DNA of 24,829 nt from JAITWN01 sp964388175 (GCA_964388175.1 CAYLYS010000039.1:1-24829); one strand, 5' to 3'; positions 1 through 7,440 are shown, counted from the stretch's first letter. Program-made: numbers and translations. Notes: a model not told the origin generated them from the sequence alone.

Positions 1-1971
1 GCAGCGCCCGCGGCCGGAGCGCCTGCGGCAACAGCAAGCGCCGGTCCCGGTTCGGTCATCGCCTCGCGCGTTCTGCAACCGGCGGCATCACCCGCGCCCG
101 CGCAGCGCGAACCCGTGCGCTTCCAGCAGATCGACGGCTATCCCGCCGACCTGTCCGCGATGGGCTTCGGCCCGGGCCGGAAGCTCGTGGACACGCCCGC
201 GCTCACCCTGTACCTGCTGGATGAGCCCGAACCCGGTCCTCGTGCAACCCATCTGAATATCTTTATCGCGGTGCGCGACTTCCTGCCCGACGAGCCGATC
301 ATCACCGACAATAATTACAACGCCCCCGTATCCGAGCAGACCCGGCAGTGGCTGGAACGGAACATCGCACCACACGTTAAGCTGCGCCAGATTACCGCCG
401 ACCCGGCTGGCCCGGCGGGGGGCGGAGCGCAGGTGTGGTTCTACCAGCGCGGCTTGCGGCTGCCGCTGATCGATGCCTCGGTTCCCAGCCGGGACAACAC
501 CGTCCCAGGCAAGGTGTCGCTCGATTTCTTTCCGCAGGCGCAGCGGGATCCGACACGCCGCCTGCAACCGGTCGATCGACCGGTCGGCATCCTCGAGGTC
601 GGTGTGCTGCGCGCCACGCCGGCTGCGGCCTCGGAATGGACGAAGAGAAGCGGCCGCTGGCACTTCAATACCGTCGCCGAACTCGTCGCCGAGGATCGCC
701 GGTACGACGAGATCGCCGCCGGAGTTCCCGAACACCAGGCGCGCCAGCAGGCCGGGCAGAGCTCTCCCGAGATGGCCGCCATCGAAGCACTGCCACCGTC
801 GGACAGGCTGCGGGCGTTCAAGTACGAGGACTACCGTTATCTGGGCAGTGTGGCGGGGCGTGATTATTTCATGCTGCCCGCCTTATTCGATAACCGCGTG
901 AAGGCGGAGGGGCACGATCCTTTTGCGCCGCCCGCCTCGTTCGACGGCAGCCTGAGGATCGCCATCGTGCACGATGTGGGAGAGAGCGAGCATATCCTCG
1001 ATTTCGATTTCTTCCCGGTCCAGAACAAGCGCAACGAGAGAGCGTTGGGCTATCGCCTGGCCGATGCCGAGGTGGCGAGGTTCAATCGTGAACTGAGGCC
1101 GACGCTCGACCCGATACTCGAGCGGAGCCCTGCGCTCAGGGAGGTCAGCGTGTATCACTATGTGAGAAGCAGGCCGCTGCCGCTGCTGCGCGGCTCTGCT
1201 CAACTGCTTCCCGCCGGACAAAATCCGGTGCTCTCCGCTCGTTGGAAACCCGGCGTGAACGGCGCGTGGGAACCGGCTTACCGTTATGTCGATAACGAGG
1301 CCGGTCACTTTGCTATCTCCGAAGGTTACAGTTATGCCTCGGCCCTGCGCTCGATTCAACGGTACGAGGAGAGTGTGATGACCGGCCGCGCCGGTATCAA
1401 TGTGATGTTTTGGGACGGAGCGGTCGAAGAAGCCTATCAGCATGCCTCGGCCGCCGCGAAGACGCGGCGCCCCCAGATCGCGCACTGGACCATGGGCTAT
1501 TGGGGGCTGGCTCACGACAAGCTGGGCCGCGATCTGCTCGAAGGCCGCTTCGATCAGGTGCCGCACGACGGCAATTTCGATGATTTCTTCATGGCCTGGG
1601 TGAGTCTGTATGAATGGCACTGCGCCGAGTTCATCTCTCCGGCGGCGCATTTCAAGCACACCAGAACCTGGCGTGAGATGCGCCAATATTTGTATATAGA
1701 GGAGTGGGTCGACAAGGAGGAAACCTTCGAGGCAATCATGGAGCCCCGCTTCCTGGAGACCTTCCAGCGCAATTTCGAGCGAGGCCCGCTTAACGGGCGA
1801 CCGGGAGGGCCGCAAACCTCCACCGATGGAAGTGCGTTTGCGATCTCCGAATCCGCGGTCCGGCGCAATGCGATCCGGGGTCTGCTGCGGGGCGATGGTT
1901 GCCAGTCGCCCCATGTCCGCCGTCTGGCCGACAATCTGTATCGGCACAGCCAGACCGACGACGGCAGTTAG
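1..1971 (+). CDS. Large uncharacterised protein, 5' end outside the window
   Basis: The frame is open from the first base to a TAG at 1969-1971, so at least 656 residues are visible and the true start lies upstream; a GTG at 115 is only an internal candidate. The first ~38 visible residues are Ala/Pro-rich and look like a flexible linker or a low-complexity N-terminus. The remainder looks globular and soluble, rich in Trp, Tyr, Phe and acidic residues, with no obvious membrane segment. I recognise no family. The second half contains WTMGYWGLAHDKLG and a run rich in Phe/Trp/His around 1560-1660 that could be a conserved core. It is followed after 4 bases by a long palindrome that may end its transcript. 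Function is unknown; that it is a real gene is well supported by its length, even composition and lack of a better frame. Confidence 0.8.
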   Translation, partial: AAPAAGAPAATASAGPGSVIASRVLQPAASPAPAQREPVRFQQIDGYPADLSAMGFGPGRKLVDTPALTLYLLDEPEPGPRATHLNIFIAVRDFLPDEPIITDNNYNAPVSEQTRQWLERNIAPHVKLRQITADPAGPAGGGAQVWFYQRGLRLPLIDASVPSRDNTVPGKVSLDFFPQAQRDPTRRLQPVDRPVGILEVGVLRATPAAASEWTKRSGRWHFNTVAELVAEDRRYDEIAAGVPEHQARQQAGQSSPEMAAIEALPPSDRLRAFKYEDYRYLGSVAGRDYFMLPALFDNRVKAEGHDPFAPPASFDGSLRIAIVHDVGESEHILDFDFFPVQNKRNERALGYRLADAEVARFNRELRPTLDPILERSPALREVSVYHYVRSRPLPLLRGSAQLLPAGQNPVLSARWKPGVNGAWEPAYRYVDNEAGHFAISEGYSYASALRSIQRYEESVMTGRAGINVMFWDGAVEEAYQHASAAAKTRRPQIAHWTMGYWGLAHDKLGRDLLEGRFDQVPHDGNFDDFFMAWVSLYEWHCAEFISPAAHFKHTRTWREMRQYLYIEEWVDKEETFEAIMEPRFLETFQRNFERGPLNGRPGGPQTSTDGSAFAISESAVRRNAIRGLLRGDGCQSPHVRRLADNLYRHSQTDDGS

Positions 1972-1975
1972 CCAA

Positions 1976-2046
1976 CGGGGTCAGGCCCTTTTGCTCCGCG
2001 ATACCGGAGATCAGCAATGTCGATTGATCGAAAGGGTCTGATCCCG
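1976..2046. repeat. REP-like long inverted repeat between two genes
   Basis: Arms 1976-1993 and 2029-2046 pair over 18 bp with three G-T (G.U in RNA) wobbles and no other mismatch. The left arm begins CGGGGTCAGGCCC and the right arm reads AAAGGGTCTGATCCCG. The 35-base interior contains a second small hairpin, CTCCG at 1994-1998 with CGGAG at 2005-2009. It begins 4 bases after the upstream stop and ends 2 bases before the next ATG. The GGGGTCAG-type ends resemble palindromes associated with REP-type (Y1/RAYT) transposases in proteobacteria; that identity is inferred from memory. It could equally act as a terminator or mRNA stabiliser. Confidence 0.6.
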
Positions 2047-2048
2047 CC

Positions 2049-2453
2049 ATGACCTCACGCCTGATCGTGAACATCGACGTGCCGGCGCTCGCGCCCGCGA
2101 TCGCGTTCTATACCGCCGCGCTCGGCCTGCGGCTCACCCGCATCCTCGATGACGACGTCGCCGAACTGAGCGGCGCTTCTTCCGTGATCTATCTGCTGAT
2201 GAAGCCCGCCGGCTCGACGATTGCGCCCGCGGTCGCGGCGGGCCGCCACTATCAGCGGCACTGGACGCCGGTGCACATCGATTTCGTGGTCGATGACATC
2301 GAGCAGGCTGCGCAGCGGGCCATCGCTGCCGGCGCTGTCCGCGAGAGCGAGTGCGTGGAGTGGCGCGGTTCGAAGTGCATCACCTTTTCCGATCCTTTCG
2401 GTCATGGCTTCTGCCTGATCGAGTTCACGCAGGGAACATACAGTGACGAGTGA
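2049..2453 (+). CDS. VOC (glyoxalase/bleomycin resistance) family protein
   Basis: A 134-residue single VOC module with the two beta-alpha-beta-beta-beta halves: residues ~6-60 (FYTAALGLRL, YLLMKPAG) and ~70-130 (HIDFVVDDIEQA, then FSDPFGHGFCLIEF). The second half keeps a His (VHIDF) and a Glu (CLIEF) at usual metal-ligand positions, but the first-strand His is replaced by Asn/Asp (VNIDV), so the metal site may differ from true glyoxalase I. Substrate cannot be told. No clear Shine-Dalgarno sequence precedes ATG 2049, because the bases just upstream are the right arm of the 1976-2046 palindrome; translation could be affected if that stem forms in the mRNA. Confidence 0.85.
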   Translation: MTSRLIVNIDVPALAPAIAFYTAALGLRLTRILDDDVAELSGASSVIYLLMKPAGSTIAPAVAAGRHYQRHWTPVHIDFVVDDIEQAAQRAIAAGAVRESECVEWRGSKCITFSDPFGHGFCLIEFTQGTYSDE

Positions 2454-2705
2454 AGCGCTGTGCATGCGCCGCTACGTGAATGCCCCGCGCGCGAGCGTCT
2501 CCTATCGGGCGGGCATGGAGCTGCCGGTTGGATAAAGCGATCAGCCTCATCCCCGGCGATCGCTTCTATGCCTTCAGGGCCATGGCAGGTCCGCATGGCG
2601 TTTAGGATGACGCCACTTGCCGATTCCTTTTCCTTGCTGTCTGGCGAAAGGCGGACGGCGTTGGACAAGCTCGCGGCGCTGGTCGAGGGCCGCAGGATCG
2701 ACTGA
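2443..2705 (+). pseudogene. Possible decayed small gene (three short frames)
   Basis: No intact gene is convincing here. Three short open stretches follow each other in successive frames: about 30 codons from GTG 2443 to TAA 2533-2535, then about 24 codons from 2531 (reading ISLIPGDRFYAFRAM) to a TAG near 2603-2605, then a tail ending LVEGRRID with TGA at 2703-2705. Each looks protein-like, which could mean one gene broken by two frameshifts. I do not recognise the product. A continuous 81-residue frame at 2460-2705 is the alternative, but it lacks a good ribosome site. Low confidence. Confidence 0.2.
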
Positions 2706-2713
2706 TCGACCGC

Positions 2714-2740
2714 TTGCCTGTTTTCGGCCGTGCATATAGT
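2714..2740 (+). promoter_or_regulatory. Candidate sigma-70 promoter of sdaA
   Basis: TTGCCT (2714-2719) and TATAGT (2735-2740) resemble -35 and -10 boxes with a 15-base spacer, slightly shorter than usual. The implied start near 2747 leaves a leader of about 30 bases. sdaA itself has no strong Shine-Dalgarno sequence before ATG 2776. Confidence 0.35.
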
Positions 2741-2775
2741 GTCATGGACACCTGCACATCAATCCCGAGTCGCCC

Positions 2776-4155
2776 ATGTTCATCAGCGTCCTGGAACTGT
2801 TCAAGATCGGCATCGGGCCGTCGAGCTCGCATACCATGGGGCCGATGGTAGCTGCGAAGGCCTTCGCCGGCCTGGCTAGCGACTGGCTCATCGCTCACCC
2901 CGAGGTTCGCGATGCCTCGCTGCGCTGCATCCTCAAGGGTTCGCTTGCCTATACGGGCAAGGGACACGCCACCGACCGGGCCGTGACCCTGGGGCTGCAT
3001 GGCCACACGCCCGGGGAAGCGGCGGCCCGCGACGTGGATCCACTGGTCGCGGAGCTGTGGGCACGCGACCGTATCCTCCTGGAAGGTACGCCGACCGTTC
3101 GATTCTCTCCCCCGCGGGATATCATCTTCGATCGGGGCGAGCCGCTGCCGGAACACCCCAACGGCATGATCTTCACGCTGCTCGATCCCGCCGGCGAGGC
3201 GCTGCTCTCCGAGATCTATTTTTCCATCGGCGGCGGCTTCGTCAGCACGCTTGCCGAGATCCGCGAACTGGTGGCGCCGCTGCGCATGGTCCCGGATGAT
3301 GCTTACCCTTTCGGTTTCGATTCGGCCCGGGTCATGCTGCGCATGGCCGAGGAAAGCGGTCTGTCCATTGCCGCCATGAAGCGCACCAACGAATGCAGTG
3401 TGATGCCGGCGTCGGCGCTGGACGAAGGTCTGGATGCCATCTGGCAGGCGATGCGCAACTGCCTCGAACGGGGACTCGCAGCGGAAGGCACCCTGCCCGG
3501 TGGGCTCAGTCTGCCTCGCCGCGCAAAGCAGCTCCATACGCAACTGCGCGCCCGGCCCGAGGCGGCGACGGTCAACGACTGGCTGTGCGCCTATGCGATG
3601 GCGGTCAACGAGGAGAACGCGGCGGGACACCTGGTAGTCACGGCGCCTACCAACGGCGCCGCCGGCGTCATCCCGGCGGTACTCTACCATTGCGTCGTCC
3701 ACGAGCACGCCACTTCGGACCAGATTCGCGATTACCTGCTGGCGGCTGCAGCCATCGGCGGTCTCATCAAGCATCGCAGTTCGATCTCCGGCGCCGAGGT
3801 CGGTTGCCAGGGCGAAGTGGGCTCCGCCGCCGCCATGGCGGCGGCCGGACTGTGCGCCATCCGCGGCGGTACGCCGCAGCAAATCGAGAACGCAGCGGAG
3901 ATCGCACTGGAACATCATCTGGGCATGACCTGCGATCCGGTCAAGGGCCTGGTGCAGGTTCCCTGCATCGAACGCAACGGCTTCGGTGCGATCAAGGCGC
4001 ATACGGCTGCTTCTCTCGCTCTGCGCGGCAGCGGGCAGCACTTCATGCCATTGGACAGCTGCATCGCGGCGATGAAGCAGACTGGCGAAGAGATGTCTTC
4101 GCGGTTCAAGGAGACTTCGCTGGGCGGGCTTGCGGTCAGTATTACGGAGTGTTGA
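2776..4155 (+). CDS. sdaA: L-serine ammonia-lyase (L-serine dehydratase), iron-sulfur, single chain
   Basis: This cytoplasmic enzyme deaminates L-serine to pyruvate and ammonia with a [4Fe-4S] cluster. The 459 residues show the N-terminal beta-domain signature (GIGPSSSHTMGPM) and the C-terminal catalytic alpha domain (APTNGAAGVIPAVLYH). Cys344 (GCQGEVG), Cys386 (MTCDPVKG) and Cys397 (VPCIERN) match the three cluster cysteines of the Legionella type 2 enzyme (343, 385, 396). The protein ends exactly at Cys459, matching that enzyme's C-terminal Cys458, which swings into the active site as the fourth iron ligand in the resting state. The length is therefore full and the stop authentic. It consumes serine, the same substrate used by the acetyltransferase at 9485, but lies in a separate transcription unit. 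Confidence 0.96.
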   Translation: MFISVLELFKIGIGPSSSHTMGPMVAAKAFAGLASDWLIAHPEVRDASLRCILKGSLAYTGKGHATDRAVTLGLHGHTPGEAAARDVDPLVAELWARDRILLEGTPTVRFSPPRDIIFDRGEPLPEHPNGMIFTLLDPAGEALLSEIYFSIGGGFVSTLAEIRELVAPLRMVPDDAYPFGFDSARVMLRMAEESGLSIAAMKRTNECSVMPASALDEGLDAIWQAMRNCLERGLAAEGTLPGGLSLPRRAKQLHTQLRARPEAATVNDWLCAYAMAVNEENAAGHLVVTAPTNGAAGVIPAVLYHCVVHEHATSDQIRDYLLAAAAIGGLIKHRSSISGAEVGCQGEVGSAAAMAAAGLCAIRGGTPQQIENAAEIALEHHLGMTCDPVKGLVQVPCIERNGFGAIKAHTAASLALRGSGQHFMPLDSCIAAMKQTGEEMSSRFKETSLGGLAVSITEC

Positions 4156-4240
4156 AGTATACCGACGCATGAGAACACGGCCGGACCGTCGGTCGCCTGC
4201 AGACGCATGGCACCTTCATTCGATGTCATCGTCCAATCAA

Positions 4241-4283
4241 TCCTATAGGATCGATCGCATCCATGATCGTTGGATGCGGGAGG
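4241..4283 (+). promoter_or_regulatory. Palindrome and hairpin abutting the ribosome site of the PhnB-like gene
   Basis: TCCTATAGGA (4241-4250) is a perfect 10-bp palindrome. Next comes a hairpin, GCATCC (4257-4262) with GGATGC (4272-4277) and a 9-base loop, ending immediately before the Shine-Dalgarno sequence GGGAGG (4278-4283). Such a stem could modulate ribosome access or stabilise the 5' end. The pairing is seen; the function is inferred. Confidence 0.3.
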
Positions 4284-4290
4284 CAATCCC

Positions 4291-5187
4291 ATGGCTCATC
4301 AGTCGAAGATCGTTCCCCACCTCTGGTTCGACCGCGAAGCGAACGAAGCGGCAGCGTTCTACGCATCGGTTTTTCCCGACGGACGCGTAACGCACACCAT
4401 GGTTCTGCACGACACGCCTTCGGGCGACTGCGATCTCGTTTCGTTCGAGATCCTGGGACAGGATTTCATGGCGATCAGCGCCGGTCCGCTGTTCAGGCTC
4501 AACCCAGCGATATCGTTCATCGTCAGTTGCAGCGCAAAGGGTGAGGTCGATGCCTTGTGGGGGAAGCTGGCGGAAGGCGGTCAGGCACTGATGCCGATCG
4601 ATAACTATCCCTTCAGTCCGCGCTACGGCTGGATCCAGGATCGCTATGGCGTGTCGTGGCAATTGATCCTGCCGCACGCGCAGGGTGACCGGCGGCCGGC
4701 ACTCATGCCATCGCTGATGTTCGTCGGCGACAACTGCGGCAAGGCGGAAGAGGCGATCGGCTTCTACGCCTCGGTATTCAGGAACGCGAAAATCGGCCAG
4801 TTCGCCCGCTACGGCGCGGATCAGGCGCCCGACCGCGAAGGGACGCTGATGTACGCCGACTTCATGCTCGAAGGTCAGTGGTTCGCCGCCATGGACAGCG
4901 CGCACGCGCATGACTTCGGCTTCAACGAGGCGATATCGCTGCTGGTGCGCTGCGATACGCAAGTGGAAATCGACCATTACTGGGCGCAGCTCTCGGCGGT
5001 GCCCGAGGCCGAGCAGTGCGGCTGGATCAAGGACCGCTACGGTCTGTCGTGGCAGATTGCGCCGACGGAGATGGAAGCGATGATGCGCGATGGCAGCCAG
5101 CGGCAGATCGCCGGCGTCACGCAGGCTTTTCTCGCGATGAAGAAGTTCGATCTCGATGCACTGCGCAGGGCTTACGCCGCCGCCTGA
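4291..5187 (+). CDS. Two-domain VOC protein, PhnB-like / 3-demethylubiquinone methyltransferase-like fold
   Basis: 298 residues made of two related VOC modules, ~4-130 and ~136-265, each with an HLWFD- or LMFVG-type first strand, a helix ending FYASVF, and a closing RYG[VL]SWQ strand. This is the PhnB-like VOC superfamily often misnamed 3-demethylubiquinone-9 3-methyltransferase; no methyltransferase motif is present, so substrate and reaction are unknown. The start ATG 4291 is chosen over TTG 4270 because GGGAGG lies 7 bases upstream of it. The last ~40 residues (VTQAFLAMKKFDLDALRRAYAAA) form a helical tail found in some relatives. It is convergent with the HxlR regulator, with a 31-bp gap. 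Confidence 0.88.
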   Translation: MAHQSKIVPHLWFDREANEAAAFYASVFPDGRVTHTMVLHDTPSGDCDLVSFEILGQDFMAISAGPLFRLNPAISFIVSCSAKGEVDALWGKLAEGGQALMPIDNYPFSPRYGWIQDRYGVSWQLILPHAQGDRRPALMPSLMFVGDNCGKAEEAIGFYASVFRNAKIGQFARYGADQAPDREGTLMYADFMLEGQWFAAMDSAHAHDFGFNEAISLLVRCDTQVEIDHYWAQLSAVPEAEQCGWIKDRYGLSWQIAPTEMEAMMRDGSQRQIAGVTQAFLAMKKFDLDALRRAYAAA

Positions 5188-5218
5188 GCGCGCTTTGCCC
5201 GCTGGTAAGTGCTTTATA

Positions 5219-5635
5219 TCAACCGCTGCTGCGCGCATCGAAGCGCGCGCGTGACTCGCGCATGGTTGCGCGGTTTTCCACCGCCCAGGCTGCCAGCACC
5301 GCTACCGGCGCGGCGATCGAATGGCCGAGATCGGTGAGCGCGTATTCCACTTCCGGCGGCGTGCTCGGTTTGACGGTGCGCCGCACCAGACCGTCGCGCT
5401 CGAGCGAGCGCAGCGTCACCGTCAGCATGCGCTGCGAGATGTTTTCGATGGTGCGCTTCAGGGCGTTGAAGCGCATCGGCCGCTCCTGCAGGTTGACGAT
5501 GACCAGCAGGGTCCAGGTGTCGCCGACGCGATCGAGCACTTCGCGCATCGGGCAGCTACCCTCGCCGTCGGTGCGGAATGCCGGATCGTCCGCGAGCAGC
5601 GGTGCGGCGTTTTCATCGTGAAGTGTGGTTTTCAT
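5219..5635 (-). CDS. HxlR-family winged-helix transcriptional regulator
   Basis: 138 residues with the whole HxlR winged-helix domain: CPMREVLDRVGDTWTLLVI, then RFNALKRTIENISQRMLT (recognition helix region) and LRSLERDGLVRR followed by the wing and an EYALTDLG strand. Cys28, just ahead of the domain, sits where many HxlR/YodB/HypR proteins carry a redox- or electrophile-sensing cysteine; sensing here is inferred. GGGGAGA precedes ATG 5635 on the minus strand. It is transcribed divergently from the NAD(P)-binding protein at 5824, the same pairing as E. coli ytfH-ytfG, so it probably controls that gene and itself. Confidence 0.92.
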   Translation of the reverse strand: MKTTLHDENAAPLLADDPAFRTDGEGSCPMREVLDRVGDTWTLLVIVNLQERPMRFNALKRTIENISQRMLTVTLRSLERDGLVRRTVKPSTPPEVEYALTDLGHSIAAPVAVLAAWAVENRATMRESRARFDARSSG

Positions 5636-5660
5636 GCGCTTCTCCCCATTCGGTTCTCTT

Positions 5661-5737
5661 CAGGTGACCTGGGCAGAAAATCGTGCGTTCTTTTATGTGG
5701 CCGATGCGCCGGCTATCATTGGTTACCTGCAATAACC
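5661..5737. promoter_or_regulatory. Shared operator region of the hxlR-type / oxidoreductase pair
   Basis: Two dyads lie in the 188-bp divergent gap. CAGGT-G-ACCTG (5661-5671) is a perfect odd palindrome 25 bases from the regulator's start. GGTTA (5721-5725) and TAACC (5733-5737) form a second inverted repeat with 7 bases between. HxlR dimers bind such short dyads with GTTAC/GTAAC-like halves, so both are candidate operators. No strong promoter boxes were identified. Confidence 0.35.
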
Positions 5738-5823
5738 TGATTACGAACGATACGCGAATTACCGCCAGGACGAAAGCAGGTGCGGGCAAGGACTGTCACG
5801 ATAGGGAAACAAGGAGAATCGGC

Positions 5824-6462
5824 ATGAAGATCGCCATCATCGGTGCTACCGGTTTCGTCGGCAGCGCCCTGGTCAAGGAAGCAGCCGCACGTGGCCATGC
5901 GGTGACCGCCATTGCGCGCAACACGGACAAAGTGCCTTCGCTGTCCGGCGTCAGAGCCCGCTCGGTCGATGTAGCGGATGGATCCGCCCTGCAGCAGGTG
6001 CTGAGCGGTCATGACGTCATCGTTTCCGCTTTCAACCCCGGCTGGGGTGATCCGGATATCTACGACAAGCACCGCAAGGGCTCGGCCGCCATCGCCCGCG
6101 CCGCGAAACTGGCCGGCGTGCGGCTGATCGAGGTCGGCGGCGCGGGCAGTCTGCATGCGCCGGACGGCAGCCAGTTCGTCGATTCGCCGCAGTTCCCGGC
6201 CGAATATCGCGACGGCGCGCGTGCCGCGCGCGATGCGCTCGATGATCGCAGGCAGGAGACCGGTCTCGACTGGACCTTCCTGTCGCCGCCTTTCGAACTG
6301 GTGCCCGGTCCCCGTACCGGCAAATACCGCACGGGGGGCGATCATCCAGTCGCGGACGAAGCAGGTCGCAGCACCATCTCGGTCGATGACCTCTCGGTCG
6401 CGCTGCTCGACGAGGCCGAGCAGCCCGCGCACCGGGGGCAGCGCTTCACTGTCGCCTATTGA
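5824..6462 (+). CDS. NAD(P)-binding oxidoreductase, atypical SDR / NmrA-like
   Basis: 212 residues beginning with a textbook Rossmann motif, IGATGFVGSAL, followed by a conserved SDR(a) layout: D in VDVADGSAL, VIVSAFNPG, IEVGGAGSL, and a C-terminal TISVDDLSVALLDE segment. There is no classical YxxxK pair, as in NmrA- or YtfG-type members. Likely a cytoplasmic NAD(P)H-dependent reductase or redox sensor. Start ATG 5824 has AAGGAG at 5811-5816; the longer frame from 5683 runs through the promoter region and is not used. The adjacent HxlR regulator suggests induction by quinone, aldehyde or other electrophile stress, which is inference. Confidence 0.9.
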   Translation: MKIAIIGATGFVGSALVKEAAARGHAVTAIARNTDKVPSLSGVRARSVDVADGSALQQVLSGHDVIVSAFNPGWGDPDIYDKHRKGSAAIARAAKLAGVRLIEVGGAGSLHAPDGSQFVDSPQFPAEYRDGARAARDALDDRRQETGLDWTFLSPPFELVPGPRTGKYRTGGDHPVADEAGRSTISVDDLSVALLDEAEQPAHRGQRFTVAY

Positions 6463-6483
6463 GGTTCGCATCCGAAAGCAGGG

Positions 6484-6520
6484 CGCCGACCACTGTATTC
6501 ATGATGGAAAATGGTCGGCG
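6484..6520. repeat. Inverted repeat after the oxidoreductase gene (possible terminator)
   Basis: CGCCGACCA (6484-6492) pairs perfectly with TGGTCGGCG (6512-6520) around a 19-base loop, 22 bases after the stop codon. No T-run follows, so if it stops transcription it is not a classic intrinsic terminator. The rest of the gap up to 6681 shows only the ribosome site of the next gene. Confidence 0.35.
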
Positions 6521-6681
6521 TCCGGCTGTTCCTGTGCCCTCAGGCTGCCGGCCCGCTTTGTTCGCCGCGCCTTGCATCCTGGGCGGATGAGCGTAGGCTT
6601 TTCCTTATCCGGCGGCGTGTCGCCCGGTCATCAGCGGTCGGCTGCTCGCCCGAATTTTCTTCCTCATTCCGGAGAGCGATC

Positions 6682-7128
6682 ATGCCCACGAATACTGTCC
6701 GTCTTCACCGCGTACTCCGCGCCAGTCCCGAGCGCGTCTATCGTGCCTTTGTGGATGGCGATGCCCTGGTCAAGTGGCTTCCGCCGAACGGATTCACCGC
6801 CAGGATGCATCATCTGGACGCCAGGGTCGGCGGCTCCTACCGAATGTCGTTCACCAATTTCACCACCGGCAACAGCCAGGCTTTCGGCGGCGCTTATGTC
6901 GAACTGATCCCCGGCGAGCGCATCCGTTACACCGATGCATTCGAGGATCCGAATCTGCCGGGAGAGATGCAAACGACGGTATCCTTGAAGCAGCTCTCGC
7001 TGGGTACCGAGTTGAGCATCGTGCAGGAGGGCATTCCGGATGCCATTCCTGTCGAAGCCTGCTATCTCGGCTGGCAGGAGTCGCTGATACTGCTCGCCAA
7101 ACTGGTCGAAGCCGAAATCCCGGATTGA
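6682..7128 (+). CDS. SRPBCC-family protein, AHSA1/polyketide-cyclase-like (START fold)
   Basis: 148 residues fitting a single AHSA1-like START domain: a first strand RLHRVLRASPERVYRAFVD, the helix ALVKWLPPNGF, then the antiparallel sheet (GGSYRMSF, GGAYVELIPGERIRYTD, QTTVSLKQL, TELSIVQEG) and the C-terminal helix CYLGWQESLILLAKLVEAE. Family members bind hydrophobic ligands or act in stress responses; ligand unknown. ATG 6682 has GGAGAG at 6671-6676. A longer frame from 6511 would add unconserved Arg/Cys-rich sequence without a ribosome site. The stop codon lies inside the first unit of the 11-bp tandem repeat. Confidence 0.88.
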   Translation: MPTNTVRLHRVLRASPERVYRAFVDGDALVKWLPPNGFTARMHHLDARVGGSYRMSFTNFTTGNSQAFGGAYVELIPGERIRYTDAFEDPNLPGEMQTTVSLKQLSLGTELSIVQEGIPDAIPVEACYLGWQESLILLAKLVEAEIPD

Positions 7129-7218
7129 GCTGGAATTGATCCGATATCGATCCGGAATCGATTTGAGGTTGATCCGGGGTTGATCCGATATTGATTATTG
7201 ATCTGGGATTGATCTGGG
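7124..7218. repeat. Nine-copy 11-bp tandem repeat (ATTGATCCGGG-like)
   Basis: Successive units start at 7124, 7135, 7146, 7157, 7168, 7179, 7190 (shortened to 7 bases), 7197 and 7208. The core (A/G)T(T/C)GATC(C/T)G is kept while the last bases vary; the last two full units are identical. The array begins within the last codons of the SRPBCC gene and runs into the intergenic region. An 11-bp period is close to one helical turn, so each GATC core faces roughly the same side of the DNA. Confidence 0.85.
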
Positions 7219-7391
7219 GTGGCCGGGGATCGGCGGTGCACCACTGTCGCGCACGCGGGGTGGCGTGTGCCGAGCATTATTCGGAGCGCTATGCTGCACC
7301 CCCCAAGCCCGACGCGCTCGTGGTTCCGTTCTGTCCCGGTGCAGAGACCGGGTTTCGATCCGGATTCGGCACAGTCTTCATCCGCTTTATA
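7219..7391. other. Intergenic stretch without a recognisable gene
   Basis: Between the 11-bp repeats and the AT-rich inverted repeat I see no ribosome-site-led frame of note. A 76-codon frame starting at 7191 begins inside the repeat array and is not credible. No promoter stands out. Confidence 0.5.
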
Positions 7392-7429
7392 AAACGGATT
7401 TATTTTTTATTTAATCGATAAATCCGTTT
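7392..7429. promoter_or_regulatory. AT-rich perfect 12-bp inverted repeat upstream of the hydrolase-cysB unit
   Basis: AAACGGATTTAT (7392-7403) is the exact reverse complement of ATAAATCCGTTT (7418-7429), with a 14-base AT-rich interior. In this GC-rich region it is a conspicuous AT island. It could be an operator, a cruciform or part of a promoter for the transcript leading to 7572. No partner protein can be named. Confidence 0.5.
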
Positions 7430-7440
7430 CATATCATCGT

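Noticed and set aside
883..1947. 354-codon minus-strand frame opposite the first gene
   Set aside because: Antisense shadow of the long plus-strand gene; no ribosome site or recognisable motif.
2602..4170. 522-codon minus-strand frame
   Set aside because: Complement of sdaA; Arg/His/Asp-rich composition typical of GC-rich shadow frames.
6511..6681. 57-residue extension of the SRPBCC protein
   Set aside because: Unconserved, Cys/Arg-rich, and a good ribosome site exists before ATG 6682.
7124..7218. CRISPR-like array
   Set aside because: 11-bp units are contiguous without spacers, and no cas genes are present.
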